This document shows, piece by piece, positions 25,232 to 33,995 of a DNA stretch of 42,251 bases. The notes beneath the pieces were generated by a model. The model was not told the DNA's origin, did no database searches, and saw only the letters and a list, made by a program, of their open reading frames with translations. Position 1 is the first letter of the stretch, and the number at the start of each line of letters is the position of its first letter. A program made the translations under genes and the position numbers. The stretch comes from Burkholderiales bacterium (GTDB lineage: Bacteria > Pseudomonadota > Gammaproteobacteria > Burkholderiales > JABEVD01): the NCBI GenBank assembly GCA_019753155.1, contig JAIELG010000036.1:1-42251 (forward strand), written 5' to 3'.

Positions 25232-27790
25232 TTACAGCTTCAATACCTTGATGGCCGCCGCGCCCAGGGCGAACTGGGAAATGATGCTCGTCCAGTCCCT
25301 GAGCCCCCTCATGAAGCTGTACTTGTCGAGTTGCTGCGGAACGACGACCGTATCCCCCGGCATGAGTTCCATTCCACCGAAACTGCTCGAAAAAAGCCCC
25401 CTGCGGCCCTCCTTGTTGACCACGGAACCATCCGCCCTGAGAACGAACGTCCTGTCCGAATCGGCATCCCGCGTAGGCCCCCCGGCCTGTGCAAGATAAT
25501 CCGAAACACGCTTGCCCGACTTGTAAATGAAGGCGCCGTTTTCACTGTAGACTTCGCCGAAAACGCCCACAGTCGAAGGCATGGAGGGCACATAGAACCT
25601 GTCCCCGTCTTCCAGGGCGATATCCGGGATATCCTTTATGGAACTCGAATCCGGTGAAATTTCGAGCACGATCCTGCCCGTCGCCCTCAGCGCCTTCATC
25701 TTTTCGAGCATGGCCTTCTGATTCTCGATCTGCAACTTCACTGCCGTCACGTCTTCGGGGTTGATGGCCCCGCCGGCAGATGCAGCAGCGCTTTTCTGCA
25801 TATCCTGTTCCATGCGGCTGATCGCCTGATCCAGGCGCTGCTGCTGCAGCTGCCGCGTGGATTCCCGCGTGAATTCCGCACCGAAAAGATAGGCGTTTCC
25901 GGTAACTCCCCCCATTCTTGCAACCAGTTGGCGCAATGTCTCGCCCGGCCTTGCTTCGTATATTCCCGCATGATTGAATTCACCCTCCATGCGAACATGC
26001 CGGACTGTTTTGGCTGTAGGTATTTGAATTTCGTCGTTGGTAAATATCGACACCTCATCCCCTGGAGACAACTCGATATCATTGGCACTGTCGTTTTCCA
26101 ATACAGCCTTGCCCAAATCAAAAGTCAGCATGGTCCGGCTCAGGTCATTGGGTTGAAGCCTGACAACATTCGCATATTCCCAGTTGATCCCGGAATTCAA
26201 ATTCTTGCCATTCCAGCTCAGCCAATAATCGTAATAATCGATCAGCCATTGCGCATTGGGGATCATGTCCCTTATGCGCATGCCTTTATGCCATACAAAA
26301 CGTTTCTTCGAAGGCGTAAATATGCTGCCATTCAAGGCAACATCATTCTCGGTTTTGGGCAATGACTCGTCGGCAGAATAGATGTTGACGATATCCCCCG
26401 GCTGCAGCAGCACATTCTCGCCCATATCGCCCTGAATTGCCTTGCCCAGGTTGAATGCAAACAGTTTTGTGGTAAGGTTGTCTTCATTCAAGCGCTGGAT
26501 TACAGCATAATCCCAGTTGACCTCCTGCCTGCTGTATCGTCCGCTCAAAACGCCGCCATTCTGCCTGTCCCAATAAGCACCCGGAATCAGACCATCCTTG
26601 CCGCCAAGAAGATCGGTTACGCGTATGCCTTTATGCCATACCATACGAATGGGACTTGCAACGTGGCCCTGCAATTTAACGGCATTATCGAAGCGCTGCG
26701 ATATGGGATAAATCTTTACCACATCGCCATCCTGCATTTTTCGCGCGAGACCGTCCTTGTCGAATTGGATTTCATCGACCTTGCGCAATTTCCTGTCGAG
26801 AATCTGCTCGACGGAGGCTTTCTGCATCGCGGCCACATTGCTCAGCCCCCCCGCCAAGGCGATCAAATCCGAGAAAGTGGAATTTTCCTGCAACTCGTAA
26901 ACCGCGGGGACATTCACACTTCCGGATATTGCAACCTGCGGCCCAATAGGCGGAATATATATCACGTCCCCCGACTGCAAAGGCATGTCTTTGGATTTAT
27001 CTCCCTTGAGCAGGAAGTCATACACGTCGAATTCGGTCACGACCCTGTCCTGGCGCTTCAACTGGATATGTCGCATGGAACCTTTCGTCGAAGGCCCGCC
27101 GGACGCAAAGAGCGCATTCACCAGGGTGGACAGCGAACTCACCGTATAGCTTCCGGGGCGCCTCGCCTGTCCCACCACATAAATCTGCACGGACCGAAGC
27201 TGACCGAGATTGACTTCGAGTTCGAAATTCCTGAAGTTGCGGCCTATCGCAGTCTTGATGTAGCCCTGCAGATCCTGATATTTGAGGCCTGCGACATTCA
27301 GGCTGCCCACTTTCGGAATGTATATCTGCCCGAGGCGATCGATCGTGGCGCGAAAATCGATGTCGACCTGTCCCCACGCCCTGATCACGATCTCGTCCCC
27401 AGGCCCCACCACATAATCCGGCGTGACGGGGATGTGATCGACCGGCGCGAAAGTGCTGGGCACCCCATCGAACATGCTGTAGCCGTACATGGGAAGCGTT
27501 TTTCCTATCGATGCGGCAATGAATTGCTGGAACTCGGTCTCTTCGATGGCAAGAGGTTGTCGTTTCGCTTCCGTCATCTTTTTTTCGGCGGAATCCCCGG
27601 ATTTTCCAGATGAATCCTGGAGTGGCAATTTCGAGGAAGAAGCGACGGCAGGTGTGGCATTAATGACAGGAGCCGGGGATGCCTGCTGAGGCGCTGCCGA
27701 ACCTTGAGAAGCTGACGGCCCCTCGGCTAGGCCCGTTGCGCAAAGCGAAGACAGCATTGCCGCCAGAAAAAGGCGTACACAAACTCGCAT
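25232..27790 (-). CDS. Large polysaccharide export outer-membrane protein with multiple SLBB domains (Wza-like)
   Basis: The 852-aa protein begins with a signal peptide (VCVRLFLAAMLSSLCATGLAEG; no obvious lipobox cysteine), then an Ala/Ser/Pro-rich linker to about residue 80. A poly_export domain follows (VTPDYVVGPGDEIVIRAWGQV, about 122-200), then SLBB units: SVQIYVVGQARRPGSY (about 200), PQVAISGSVNVPAVYEL (about 284), two related inserts (about 366-590), MEGEFNHAGIYEARPGE (about 601) and a final GVFGEVYSENGAF. It is over twice the length of E. coli Wza (about 379 aa). It should form the outer-membrane and periplasmic export channel. It is the first gene of the locus. Confidence 0.92.
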   Translation of the reverse strand: MRVCVRLFLAAMLSSLCATGLAEGPSASQGSAAPQQASPAPVINATPAVASSSKLPLQDSSGKSGDSAEKKMTEAKRQPLAIEETEFQQFIAASIGKTLPMYGYSMFDGVPSTFAPVDHIPVTPDYVVGPGDEIVIRAWGQVDIDFRATIDRLGQIYIPKVGSLNVAGLKYQDLQGYIKTAIGRNFRNFELEVNLGQLRSVQIYVVGQARRPGSYTVSSLSTLVNALFASGGPSTKGSMRHIQLKRQDRVVTEFDVYDFLLKGDKSKDMPLQSGDVIYIPPIGPQVAISGSVNVPAVYELQENSTFSDLIALAGGLSNVAAMQKASVEQILDRKLRKVDEIQFDKDGLARKMQDGDVVKIYPISQRFDNAVKLQGHVASPIRMVWHKGIRVTDLLGGKDGLIPGAYWDRQNGGVLSGRYSRQEVNWDYAVIQRLNEDNLTTKLFAFNLGKAIQGDMGENVLLQPGDIVNIYSADESLPKTENDVALNGSIFTPSKKRFVWHKGMRIRDMIPNAQWLIDYYDYWLSWNGKNLNSGINWEYANVVRLQPNDLSRTMLTFDLGKAVLENDSANDIELSPGDEVSIFTNDEIQIPTAKTVRHVRMEGEFNHAGIYEARPGETLRQLVARMGGVTGNAYLFGAEFTRESTRQLQQQRLDQAISRMEQDMQKSAAASAGGAINPEDVTAVKLQIENQKAMLEKMKALRATGRIVLEISPDSSSIKDIPDIALEDGDRFYVPSMPSTVGVFGEVYSENGAFIYKSGKRVSDYLAQAGGPTRDADSDRTFVLRADGSVVNKEGRRGLFSSSFGGMELMPGDTVVVPQQLDKYSFMRGLRDWTSIISQFALGAAAIKVLKL
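26021..26695 (-). repeat. Tandem repeat of about 110 residues within the exporter
   Basis: Residues of about 366-475 and 480-590 of the exporter align by eye. Both copies contain VWHKGxRxxDx, then NWxYAxxxRLxxxDLxxxxxxFxLGKA and a PGDxVxIxxxDE ending. At DNA level the TATGCCATAAAGGCAT-type block (near 26275-26300 and 26622-26642) is nearly identical in both copies. This is an internal duplication, each copy carrying one SLBB-like unit. Confidence 0.75.
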
Positions 27791-27814
27791 CCTACCCCCA
27801 AATTAGTTTTACGA

Positions 27815-27844
27815 ACTTTACGCGAGGTACATCACAAAAGTCAA
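27815..27844 (-). promoter_or_regulatory. Candidate sigma-70 promoter for the polysaccharide locus
   Basis: On the minus strand TTGACT (27839-27844) is followed after 18 bases by TAAAGT (27815-27820), 25 bases upstream of the exporter ATG. The -35 matches five of six consensus bases and the -10 matches four of six. A GGGGGTAGG ribosome site follows. It is the best candidate in the tRNA-to-exporter gap, but unproven. Confidence 0.4.
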
Positions 27845-27948
27845 TCCGCATTGATCGAGCATTCCAGCCTATAGCAATAATGCCATAAAAACAGGAATTT
27901 CGATTGCAAATTGAAACAAGTGGCGCATCTTGAATCTGGGTGCAACTA

Positions 27949-28023
27949 TGGAGCGGGAAACGAGGTTCGAACTCGCGACCCCAACCTTGGCAAGGTTGTG
28001 CTCTACCACTGAGCTATTCCCGC
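27949..28023 (-). tRNA. tRNA-Gly (anticodon GCC)
   Basis: The 75-base minus-strand sequence folds as a cloverleaf. The acceptor is GCGGGAA/TTCCCGC, the D arm GCTC-AGTGGTA-GAGC, the anticodon arm CAACC-TTGCCAA-GGTTG with anticodon GCC, and the T arm GCGAG-TTCGAAC-CTCGT. The discriminator is U and CCA is encoded. It lies just upstream of the polysaccharide locus; I see no direct repeat of its 3' end further left, so no evidence it served as an attachment site. Confidence 0.97.
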
Positions 28024-28037
28024 TTGAGAGAGACGCT

Positions 28038-28065
28038 ATTATAAAGGCGCGCATTCATTTGTCAA
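28038..28065 (-). promoter_or_regulatory. Consensus sigma-70 promoter for tRNA-Gly
   Basis: The minus strand has a perfect TTGACA -35 (28060-28065), a 16-base spacer and a perfect TATAAT -10 (28038-28043), with the tRNA starting 14 bases downstream. The -35 box overlaps the final codons and stop of pgsA. A strong promoter is expected for a stable RNA. No clear terminator follows the tRNA, so some transcripts may continue toward the exporter gene. Confidence 0.85.
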
Positions 28066-28624
28066 GGTTCCCCGCGCCATCAACCATCCTGAGGTAGTAG
28101 GCCATGGAAACAAGCGTGAGGACAGCCGCGAGGTAGATGAGCCATGTTCCGAGCCGGAGACAATCGATGCCCCCTGCCATGCCGTCATAGAGCAGCAGGA
28201 AAATCGCCGTCATCTGGGATGCCGTCTTGACCTTGCCCAGCATCGATACCGCCACGCTTTTGCTCTCCCCTATCGTCGCCATCCATTCGCGCAGGGCAGA
28301 AATCGCGATCTCGCGGCCTATGATGATGAATGCGACGAGTTCGTTCACGCGCCCCAGCTTTACCAGCACGATCAAGGCCGCAGCAACCATCAGCTTGTCC
28401 GCAACGGGATCGAGGAATGCCCCGAAAGCCGAGGTCTGTTCCAAAACTCGCGCAAGGTAGCCGTCCAGCCAGTCCGTGATCGCGGCGACCAGGAACAGCA
28501 AGGCCGAGAACAGGTTCTTGTTCCCGGCGGACATCCATGCATCGGGGAAGTAAAACATGCCGACGAACAGGGGGATCAATAGTATCCTGAGCCAGGTCAG
28601 GAGATTCGGAATGGTATAGGGCAC
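28055..28624 (-). CDS. pgsA: CDP-diacylglycerol--glycerol-3-phosphate 3-phosphatidyltransferase
   Basis: This inner-membrane enzyme (about 189 aa) makes phosphatidylglycerol phosphate. The CDP-alcohol phosphotransferase signature is complete: DWLDGYLARVLEQTSAFGAF followed by LDPVADK (D-x2-DG-x2-AR-x8-G-x3-D-x3-D). Several hydrophobic spans and REIAISALREWMA are typical of PgsA. I chose GTG 28624, two bases after the uvrC stop, because the family begins at PYTIPNLLTWLRI. A GTG at 28663 would add 13 residues and overlap uvrC. Confidence 0.95.
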   Translation of the reverse strand: MPYTIPNLLTWLRILLIPLFVGMFYFPDAWMSAGNKNLFSALLFLVAAITDWLDGYLARVLEQTSAFGAFLDPVADKLMVAAALIVLVKLGRVNELVAFIIIGREIAISALREWMATIGESKSVAVSMLGKVKTASQMTAIFLLLYDGMAGGIDCLRLGTWLIYLAAVLTLVSMAYYLRMVDGAGNLDK

Positions 28625-28625
28625 G

Positions 28626-30419
28626 TCAATGTAAATGTCTGTATATTTTCTCTGCAAGCGCACGGCTGATCCCGTCCGTCTGCTCCAGTTCCTCTATGCT
28701 CGCGGCCAGCACCCCCCGCAAACCGCCGAACCTCGTCAGGAGGCTTTGCCGCCTCTTCCCGCCCACACCCTCGATTTCCTCGAGCCTGGATGCGGTCCTC
28801 GCCTTTCCCCTTTTCGCGCGATGCCCTGAAATCGCAAAGCGGTGGGCTTCGTCCCTGATCCTCTGGACGAGAAGGAGTCCCGGATTGTCCCTGGCCAATT
28901 GTAACGGTTTTTCCCGTCCAGGCAAAACCAGTTGATCGTATTCCGGTTTTCTTCCCTCCCCCTTTGCCACGCCGACGATCCTGGCATCGATGCCTAGATC
29001 GGCAAGCACTTCCCTCGCCACTCCCACCTGCCCCTTGCCGCCGTCGATCAGGATCAAATCGGGCAACATGCCTTCGCCTTTGGCGATTTTTCTGTAGCGC
29101 TTCTCGATCGCCGCGCGCATCGCCCCGTAATCATCGCCGGCAATGCCGTCTATGTTGTATCGGCGGTATTCGCCGTTCTGCATGGACAGCCTGTCGTAAA
29201 CCACGCATGAGGCGATCGTCGCCTCCCCCGAGGTGTGGCTGATGTCGAAACATTCGATGCGGGAGGGGACTTCCGGCATGTCGAGCGCGACCCTGAGCGC
29301 GTCCAACCTGCCCGCCTCGCTGAGCTTCTCCCCCTGCATCTGCGAAATGGCGAGCCGCGCATTCTCGAGCGCCATGTCGAGCCAGATGCGTTTCTCCCCT
29401 GCCGGATCCGGGATAATATGAACCTTGTGCCCTGCCTCGCGACTGAGCACTTCCCCGAGCGCTTCGCTCTCCATCCTCCCGCTCAGGATGATCTGTGGCG
29501 GAACCGGGGAGGAAAGATAATGCTGGGCAAGGAAAGCCTCGAGAGCATCGGAAGCTTCGCACCCATCCGCATTCTTCGGAAAAAAGCGCTTGTCTCCGAG
29601 ATGATGCCCCCCCCTGATCATCGCGAGATTGACGCAAAGCGCGTCCCCGAGGGAAACGCAGGCAACGACATCGGCATCCACCGCATTGCCGCTCGAAACA
29701 TACTGTTTCTCCTGAACGCGCCTCAATGACTGCATCTGGTCGCGGTAGAGCGCCGCCTGCTCGTAGGCAAGCGCTTCGGAAGCACGGTTCATTTTTTCGG
29801 CGATTTCATGCAGCAATTCATTCTGCTTCCCGTTCAAAAAAGCCGCTGCTGCTCTCACGTCCTCGCCGTAGGATTCGGCCGACGCCAGCCCTACGCAGGG
29901 CGCGCTGCAGCGATGGATCTGATGCAGCAGGCAGGGACGGGAACGATTGTTGAACACGCTGTCTTCGCAGGTCCTCAGGCGAAATATCTTCTGCAGCAGA
30001 TGGATGGATTCCCGCGCCGCGCCCGAATTTGGGAAAGGACCGAAAAAACGGTTCTTCTTGTCGAGCGCACCGCGGTAATAGGCAAGGCGGGGAAAATCGT
30101 GTCCGCTCAACTGGATATAGGGGTAGGACTTGTCGTCCCTGAAGAGGATGTTGTAGGCAGGGGAGAGCGACTTGATGAGGTTGTTTTCGAGGATCAAGGC
30201 TTCGGCCTCGGTGCGCGTCACGGTGGTTTCGATCGAAGCGATCTTCGACACCATCAACCTGATCCTGGGGGAATGATCCGTTTTCTGGAAATACGAGGAC
30301 ACACGCTTCTTAAGCTCGCGCGCCTTCCCCACATAGATCACGGCGCCTTTGTCGTCGATCATGCGATACACGCCGGGCTGCATGGGAAGCCCGGCCGCGA
30401 CCGCCTTCAGGTCATGCAC
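28626..30419 (-). CDS. uvrC: Excinuclease ABC subunit C
   Basis: The protein (597 aa) makes the dual incisions in nucleotide excision repair. It has the N-terminal GIY-YIG domain (PGVYRMIDDKGAVIYVGKARELKKRVSSYF), a short Cys-containing region (RTCEDSVFNNRSRPCLLHQIHRCSAPC), a UVR motif near residue 205, and the RNase H-like UvrC domain (RIECFDISHTSGEATIASCVVYD; LILIDGGKGQVG; RDEAHRFAI). A C-terminal helix-hairpin-helix reads LEEIEGVGGKRRQSLLTRFGG. The start is GTG. pgsA follows directly, a common pairing. Confidence 0.97.
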   Translation of the reverse strand: MHDLKAVAAGLPMQPGVYRMIDDKGAVIYVGKARELKKRVSSYFQKTDHSPRIRLMVSKIASIETTVTRTEAEALILENNLIKSLSPAYNILFRDDKSYPYIQLSGHDFPRLAYYRGALDKKNRFFGPFPNSGAARESIHLLQKIFRLRTCEDSVFNNRSRPCLLHQIHRCSAPCVGLASAESYGEDVRAAAAFLNGKQNELLHEIAEKMNRASEALAYEQAALYRDQMQSLRRVQEKQYVSSGNAVDADVVACVSLGDALCVNLAMIRGGHHLGDKRFFPKNADGCEASDALEAFLAQHYLSSPVPPQIILSGRMESEALGEVLSREAGHKVHIIPDPAGEKRIWLDMALENARLAISQMQGEKLSEAGRLDALRVALDMPEVPSRIECFDISHTSGEATIASCVVYDRLSMQNGEYRRYNIDGIAGDDYGAMRAAIEKRYRKIAKGEGMLPDLILIDGGKGQVGVAREVLADLGIDARIVGVAKGEGRKPEYDQLVLPGREKPLQLARDNPGLLLVQRIRDEAHRFAISGHRAKRGKARTASRLEEIEGVGGKRRQSLLTRFGGLRGVLAASIEELEQTDGISRALAEKIYRHLH

Positions 30420-30497
30420 TCATTTTCCTCGTCGAGCAGCTTCCCGGCAATCGCCGTGTGAGCGGCCCCGCTATTCTGATGTTGACGTAAGGCATGA

Positions 30498-31127
30498 CTA
30501 TCTCCCGATATGTTCCCGAATCGACCCGAAAACAGCTTCGAACATATCGGCTGTCAGGCGCTTCGTCTGGGTATTATAACGGCTGCAATGGTAGCTGTCG
30601 TAAAGCCTCAGGCTGCCCGGCAGTTCATGCACGGCGCCGTGGGCGAAAGCATGGTCGCGCGCCTTGAGATTGAGCGCAGACAGCACCGCGTTGTGCGCGA
30701 TGGTTCCGAGTGCGAGGAGCGCGCTTCCTGCTTCCAGGCCGGAGACCTCGGTTGCGAGATAGCCGTTGCATGCCCTGATTTCGGAAAGTTCGGGCTTGTT
30801 CTGCGGCGGCAGGCATTTCACCGCATTGGTGATCCTGCATCCGGTCAAAATCAAATCGTCCCCCTGCTCCGAAGTTTTCCTGTTGGAAAATCCGAACTTG
30901 TGCAGCGTCTCATACAGCAGTATCCCGGCATGATCCCCGGTAAAAGGGCGGCCAGTCCGGTTCGCCCCGTGCATGCCTGGGGCAAGTCCCACGACAAGGA
31001 GCTTCGGGAACGCATCCCCGAAAGGGAGAACGGGTCTCGCGTGGTAATCCGGATGCACTCTTTTGACTTCATCGAGGAAATTCGAGAGCCTCGCGCATGT
31101 TCTGCAGTCCATGGAAAATCCGCTCAT
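30498..31127 (-). CDS. Uracil-DNA glycosylase family protein, family 5 (UDGb)-like
   Basis: The protein (209 aa) carries motif A as LLVVGLAPGMHGANRTGRPFTGDHAG, the form found in family 5 enzymes, with no polar catalytic Asp or Asn at the GLAPG position. ITNAVKCLPPQNKP and a late DSYHCSRYNTQTKRLT (motif B-like, with His) complete the fold. CRTCARL near the N-terminus and downstream cysteines could contribute to an iron-sulfur site. It should remove uracil or other deaminated bases from DNA. Its ATG directly abuts the nagZ stop, so the two are co-transcribed. Confidence 0.85.
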   Translation of the reverse strand: MSGFSMDCRTCARLSNFLDEVKRVHPDYHARPVLPFGDAFPKLLVVGLAPGMHGANRTGRPFTGDHAGILLYETLHKFGFSNRKTSEQGDDLILTGCRITNAVKCLPPQNKPELSEIRACNGYLATEVSGLEAGSALLALGTIAHNAVLSALNLKARDHAFAHGAVHELPGSLRLYDSYHCSRYNTQTKRLTADMFEAVFGSIREHIGR

Positions 31128-32174
31128 TTACAATGCCAACTCCCCATCCTTCAAACCGATGCTTCCCACATGATGCACCGCATCCAGGTAATGTCCGTCC
31201 TCCCGCAACTGGAACCAGGTTTTCGGATGCGGCCTGCCGTGCATCCTGGCTAGTCTTGCCATGGCAAGCGCGGGCATTTCCCATTTCAGCCCGGAGAGAA
31301 GCTCATCCGCTGCCGCAGGATCGTTGCAGACGAGCACCATGTCGCAACCGGCATTGAGCGCCGCCCCTGCGCGCCCGACTATCCCGCCCGCGACGCTCGC
31401 CCCTTCCATGCTGAGGTCATCGCTGAAAATCACGCCCTCGAAACCGAGTTCACGGCGCAATATCCCATTTAACCATGTCCCTGAAAACCCCGCCGGAAGA
31501 AAATCGACCCTGGAATAAATCACATGGGCAGGCATCACCGCCGCAAGCCCGAAAGCTATCATCTGCCTGAACGGGGTCAGGTCTTTCCCTGCAATATCCT
31601 CGTAATCCCGCTCATCCAACGGAACTGCGACATGCGAATCCGCCTCGACAAAACCGTGGCCGGGAAAATGCTTGCCTACGGCCGCCATCCCGCCTTCCTT
31701 CAGCCCCGCCATCAGGCTGTGGGCGAGCACCACTATCGCCTCCGGATCCTCATGGAAGGCGCGATCCCCGATCACGCGGCTCCTCCCGTAATCGATGTCG
31801 AGGACCGGGGTGAAGCTGAAATCGATGCCGCATGCGCGCAATTCGGATGCGAGCACGAAGCCTGTCATTCTCGCAAGATTTTTCGCCTGGGTGGGATGCG
31901 TATCCCATATTCTGCCGATCTCCCGCATGGGCGGAATACGGGTGAAGCCTTCACGAAAACGCTGAACCCTGCCGCCTTCGTGGTCGACCGCAATCAGGAG
32001 CGGGGGCGTGCGCAAGGCGTGGATGGCGCAGCAAAGCCCACTCACCTGTTCGACGGACTCGAAATTCCTGGAAAAGAGGATCACGCCGCCAGTAAGCGGA
32101 TGCATCAATCGCCCCCGCTCTGCATCGGTCAGTTCGAGTCCCTGGATGTCGAGCATGATGGGGCCGAGAGCCAT
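31128..32174 (-). CDS. nagZ: Beta-N-acetylhexosaminidase (peptidoglycan recycling)
   Basis: This cytoplasmic GH3 enzyme (348 aa) removes GlcNAc from anhydro-muropeptides. It begins ALGPIMLDIQGLELTDAERGRL and has GGVILFSRNFES, AVDHEGGRVQRFREGFTRIP, the family signature VGKHFPGHGFVEADSH and the nucleophile Asp in FSDDLSMEGASVAGG. I chose ATG 32174, with AAGG eight bases upstream, five bases after the acpS stop; an upstream in-frame start at 32258 lies inside acpS and was rejected. Confidence 0.96.
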   Translation of the reverse strand: MALGPIMLDIQGLELTDAERGRLMHPLTGGVILFSRNFESVEQVSGLCCAIHALRTPPLLIAVDHEGGRVQRFREGFTRIPPMREIGRIWDTHPTQAKNLARMTGFVLASELRACGIDFSFTPVLDIDYGRSRVIGDRAFHEDPEAIVVLAHSLMAGLKEGGMAAVGKHFPGHGFVEADSHVAVPLDERDYEDIAGKDLTPFRQMIAFGLAAVMPAHVIYSRVDFLPAGFSGTWLNGILRRELGFEGVIFSDDLSMEGASVAGGIVGRAGAALNAGCDMVLVCNDPAAADELLSGLKWEMPALAMARLARMHGRPHPKTWFQLREDGHYLDAVHHVGSIGLKDGELAL

Positions 32175-32179
32175 ATTCT

Positions 32180-32557
32180 TTACCTTTCGAGTACCACGAA
32201 AGCGCAGGCGACGCTCTTCTCGTCGCTGATGCTGAGATGGTGGCTGGAAATTCCGCATGCTTTCATGAATGCGTTGAGTTCTTCGCGGAACCTGAATCCC
32301 GGCTTGCCAAGGCCATCATTCACGATCGAAATCATGCCGCAGCTTACAGGGTATCTGAGTCCCGTGCCGGCAGCCTTGGAAAAGGCTTCCTTCGCAGCAA
32401 AGCGCTTCGCAAGAAAATGCGCGGGGCTGGGATTCGTCCTGTAACCCGTCCATTCTTCTTCGGACAATATGCGTCCGGCGAAACGGTCGCCGAATCGCTC
32501 GATGAGTTCCGAGATGCGTCCGATCTCGACTATGTCGGTGCCTATGCCGTAAATCAT
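32180..32557 (-). CDS. acpS: Holo-[acyl-carrier-protein] synthase
   Basis: The protein (125 aa, normal length) transfers 4'-phosphopantetheine from CoA to acyl carrier protein. Diagnostic parts are [14 protein letters not shown] with the metal-binding Asp, RILSEEEW, and [20 protein letters not shown] with the catalytic Glu-x3-Lys. It ends [19 protein letters not shown]. Its start overlaps the pdxJ stop by four bases, the usual arrangement. Confidence 0.97.
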   Translation of the reverse strand: MIYGIGTDIVEIGRISELIERFGDRFAGRILSEEEWTGYRTNPSPAHFLAKRFAAKEAFSKAAGTGLRYPVSCGMISIVNDGLGKPGFRFREELNAFMKACGISSHHLSISDEKSVACAFVVLER

Positions 32558-33273
32558 CCGGCTTCCAGCATCAGCCTCTTCATGGAACCGATCGCCTCCC
32601 CCAGCCCCACGAAAAACGCCCTGGCGACAATGGCATGCCCGATATTGAGTTCATCTATACCGGCAATGGCCGCGATGCGCTGAACGTTGTGGTAATCGAG
32701 GCCATGCCCGGCATTGACCTTGAGTCCGAGTTGCAGCGCATGCGCTACGGCACGCTCTATGCGCGACAATTCCTCGTCCTGCGCGCTTCCCCTGTAGCCC
32801 GCATAATGCCCGGTATGAATTTCGATGACAGGCGCCCCGGTTTTCGCGGCAGCCTCGATCTGTTCGTTTTTCGCATCGATAAAGAGCGAAACCCTGATCC
32901 CCGCATCCTTGAGCCTCGCGCACGCATCCTTGATGCGGCCGAAATGCCCGACGACATCCAGCCCCCCTTCGGTAGTCAGCTCTTCGCGCCGTTCGGGAAC
33001 GAGGCAGATGTCCTGGGGCCTGATGCGCAGGGCGATGGCGATCATCTCGTCGGTCACCGCGGATTCGAGATTCATCCTTGTATGCAGGATTTCGCGCAAT
33101 ATTTCCACATCCCTATCCTGGATATGCCGTCTGTCTTCCCGGAGGTGCAACGTGATCGAATCCGCGCCCGAACTCTCCGCGAGCAATGCCGCATGGATGG
33201 GGCTGGGATAGGCCGTGCCGCGCGCCTGCCGCACCGTCGCGATATGGTCTATGTTGAAACCGAGCTGTATCAT
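32554..33273 (-). CDS. pdxJ: Pyridoxine 5'-phosphate synthase
   Basis: This TIM-barrel enzyme (239 aa) makes pyridoxine phosphate from 1-deoxyxylulose-5-phosphate and 3-amino-2-oxopropyl phosphate. The start [22 protein letters not shown] is highly conserved. [25 protein letters not shown]-like [16 protein letters not shown] and [11 protein letters not shown] follow in the expected order, and the ending [16 protein letters not shown] is typical. The start overlaps the recO stop by four bases. Confidence 0.98.
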   Translation of the reverse strand: MIQLGFNIDHIATVRQARGTAYPSPIHAALLAESSGADSITLHLREDRRHIQDRDVEILREILHTRMNLESAVTDEMIAIALRIRPQDICLVPERREELTTEGGLDVVGHFGRIKDACARLKDAGIRVSLFIDAKNEQIEAAAKTGAPVIEIHTGHYAGYRGSAQDEELSRIERAVAHALQLGLKVNAGHGLDYHNVQRIAAIAGIDELNIGHAIVARAFFVGLGEAIGSMKRLMLEAG

Positions 33274-33995
33274 AATTTTTGCAAATCCTGAAGCAGGCGC
33301 CGCGTGTGCAGGGGCTGCGCGCCCAGATGGTGATTGATCAACATGCGCATCAGGGCCTTGCTCTGCTGCTGGGTGACGGGATCGGAATATTCCCCGGATG
33401 CCATGTCAAGCAGCGTCTTGCCCCTGAGCCTGACCGCATGGGTTTCACTTCCCGAATCGAGCACAGGCCCGCGCTCCAGTTCGTAAGTATAAACCCGTTC
33501 GGCATGCACGGGTTCCCCCGATCCTGCATCGAATTCGAGCATGGGGGCATACCCCATCTCATTCAGGAGATCGATCTCGAAGCGCCTGAGTATGCCGGAA
33601 AGATCGGGATGATTCCCCATCGCCAGGAGCGTTTCGCTGTAATTCGAATAGAGTCCGGGATGCGCGTCGTCCCGCGGCAGGAAACGCATCAAAAGTTCGT
33701 TCAAATAAAGTCCGCAAATCAGGGCCATTCCCTGCAAGCCCGGCCGACCGCCCTGCCATTGCGCCCGATGCAGGGTTCTGAGTTCTGATTTCCCGTACCA
33801 GCTCAAAAGAAGCGGCTGAAACGAAAGCAGCAGGCCCCTGAAGCTCGACGCCGGCCTGCGCGCCCCGCGCGCGACCAGCGCGACCCGCCCGTGGCTCCGG
33901 GAAAACGCCTCGACCACAAGGCTTGTCTCGCGGAAAGGATAGGTATGCAGGACGAAAGCCTCCTGTTCATCGAGCCTGGCTTCAGCCTTCCTCAT
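33270..33995 (-). CDS. recO: DNA repair protein RecO
   Basis: The protein (241 aa) helps RecR and RecF load RecA at gaps. The N-terminal OB fold is visible in [37 protein letters not shown], followed by the helical domain with [29 protein letters not shown] and [13 protein letters not shown]. The zinc-binding cysteines present in some RecO proteins are not evident. It overlaps era by 14 bases. Confidence 0.95.
   Translation of the reverse strand: MRKAEARLDEQEAFVLHTYPFRETSLVVEAFSRSHGRVALVARGARRPASSFRGLLLSFQPLLLSWYGKSELRTLHRAQWQGGRPGLQGMALICGLYLNELLMRFLPRDDAHPGLYSNYSETLLAMGNHPDLSGILRRFEIDLLNEMGYAPMLEFDAGSGEPVHAERVYTYELERGPVLDSGSETHAVRLRGKTLLDMASGEYSDPVTQQQSKALMRMLINHHLGAQPLHTRRLLQDLQKL

Noticed and set aside
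27874..27885. TGGCATTATTGC as a possible sigma-54 promoter for the exporter
   Set aside because: The GG and GC doublets are three bases too close for a -24/-12 promoter; the sigma-70-like boxes nearer the gene fit better.
27949..28023. tRNA-Gly as an integration site for a genomic island
   Set aside because: I found no integrase gene and no repeat of the tRNA 3' end elsewhere in the window.
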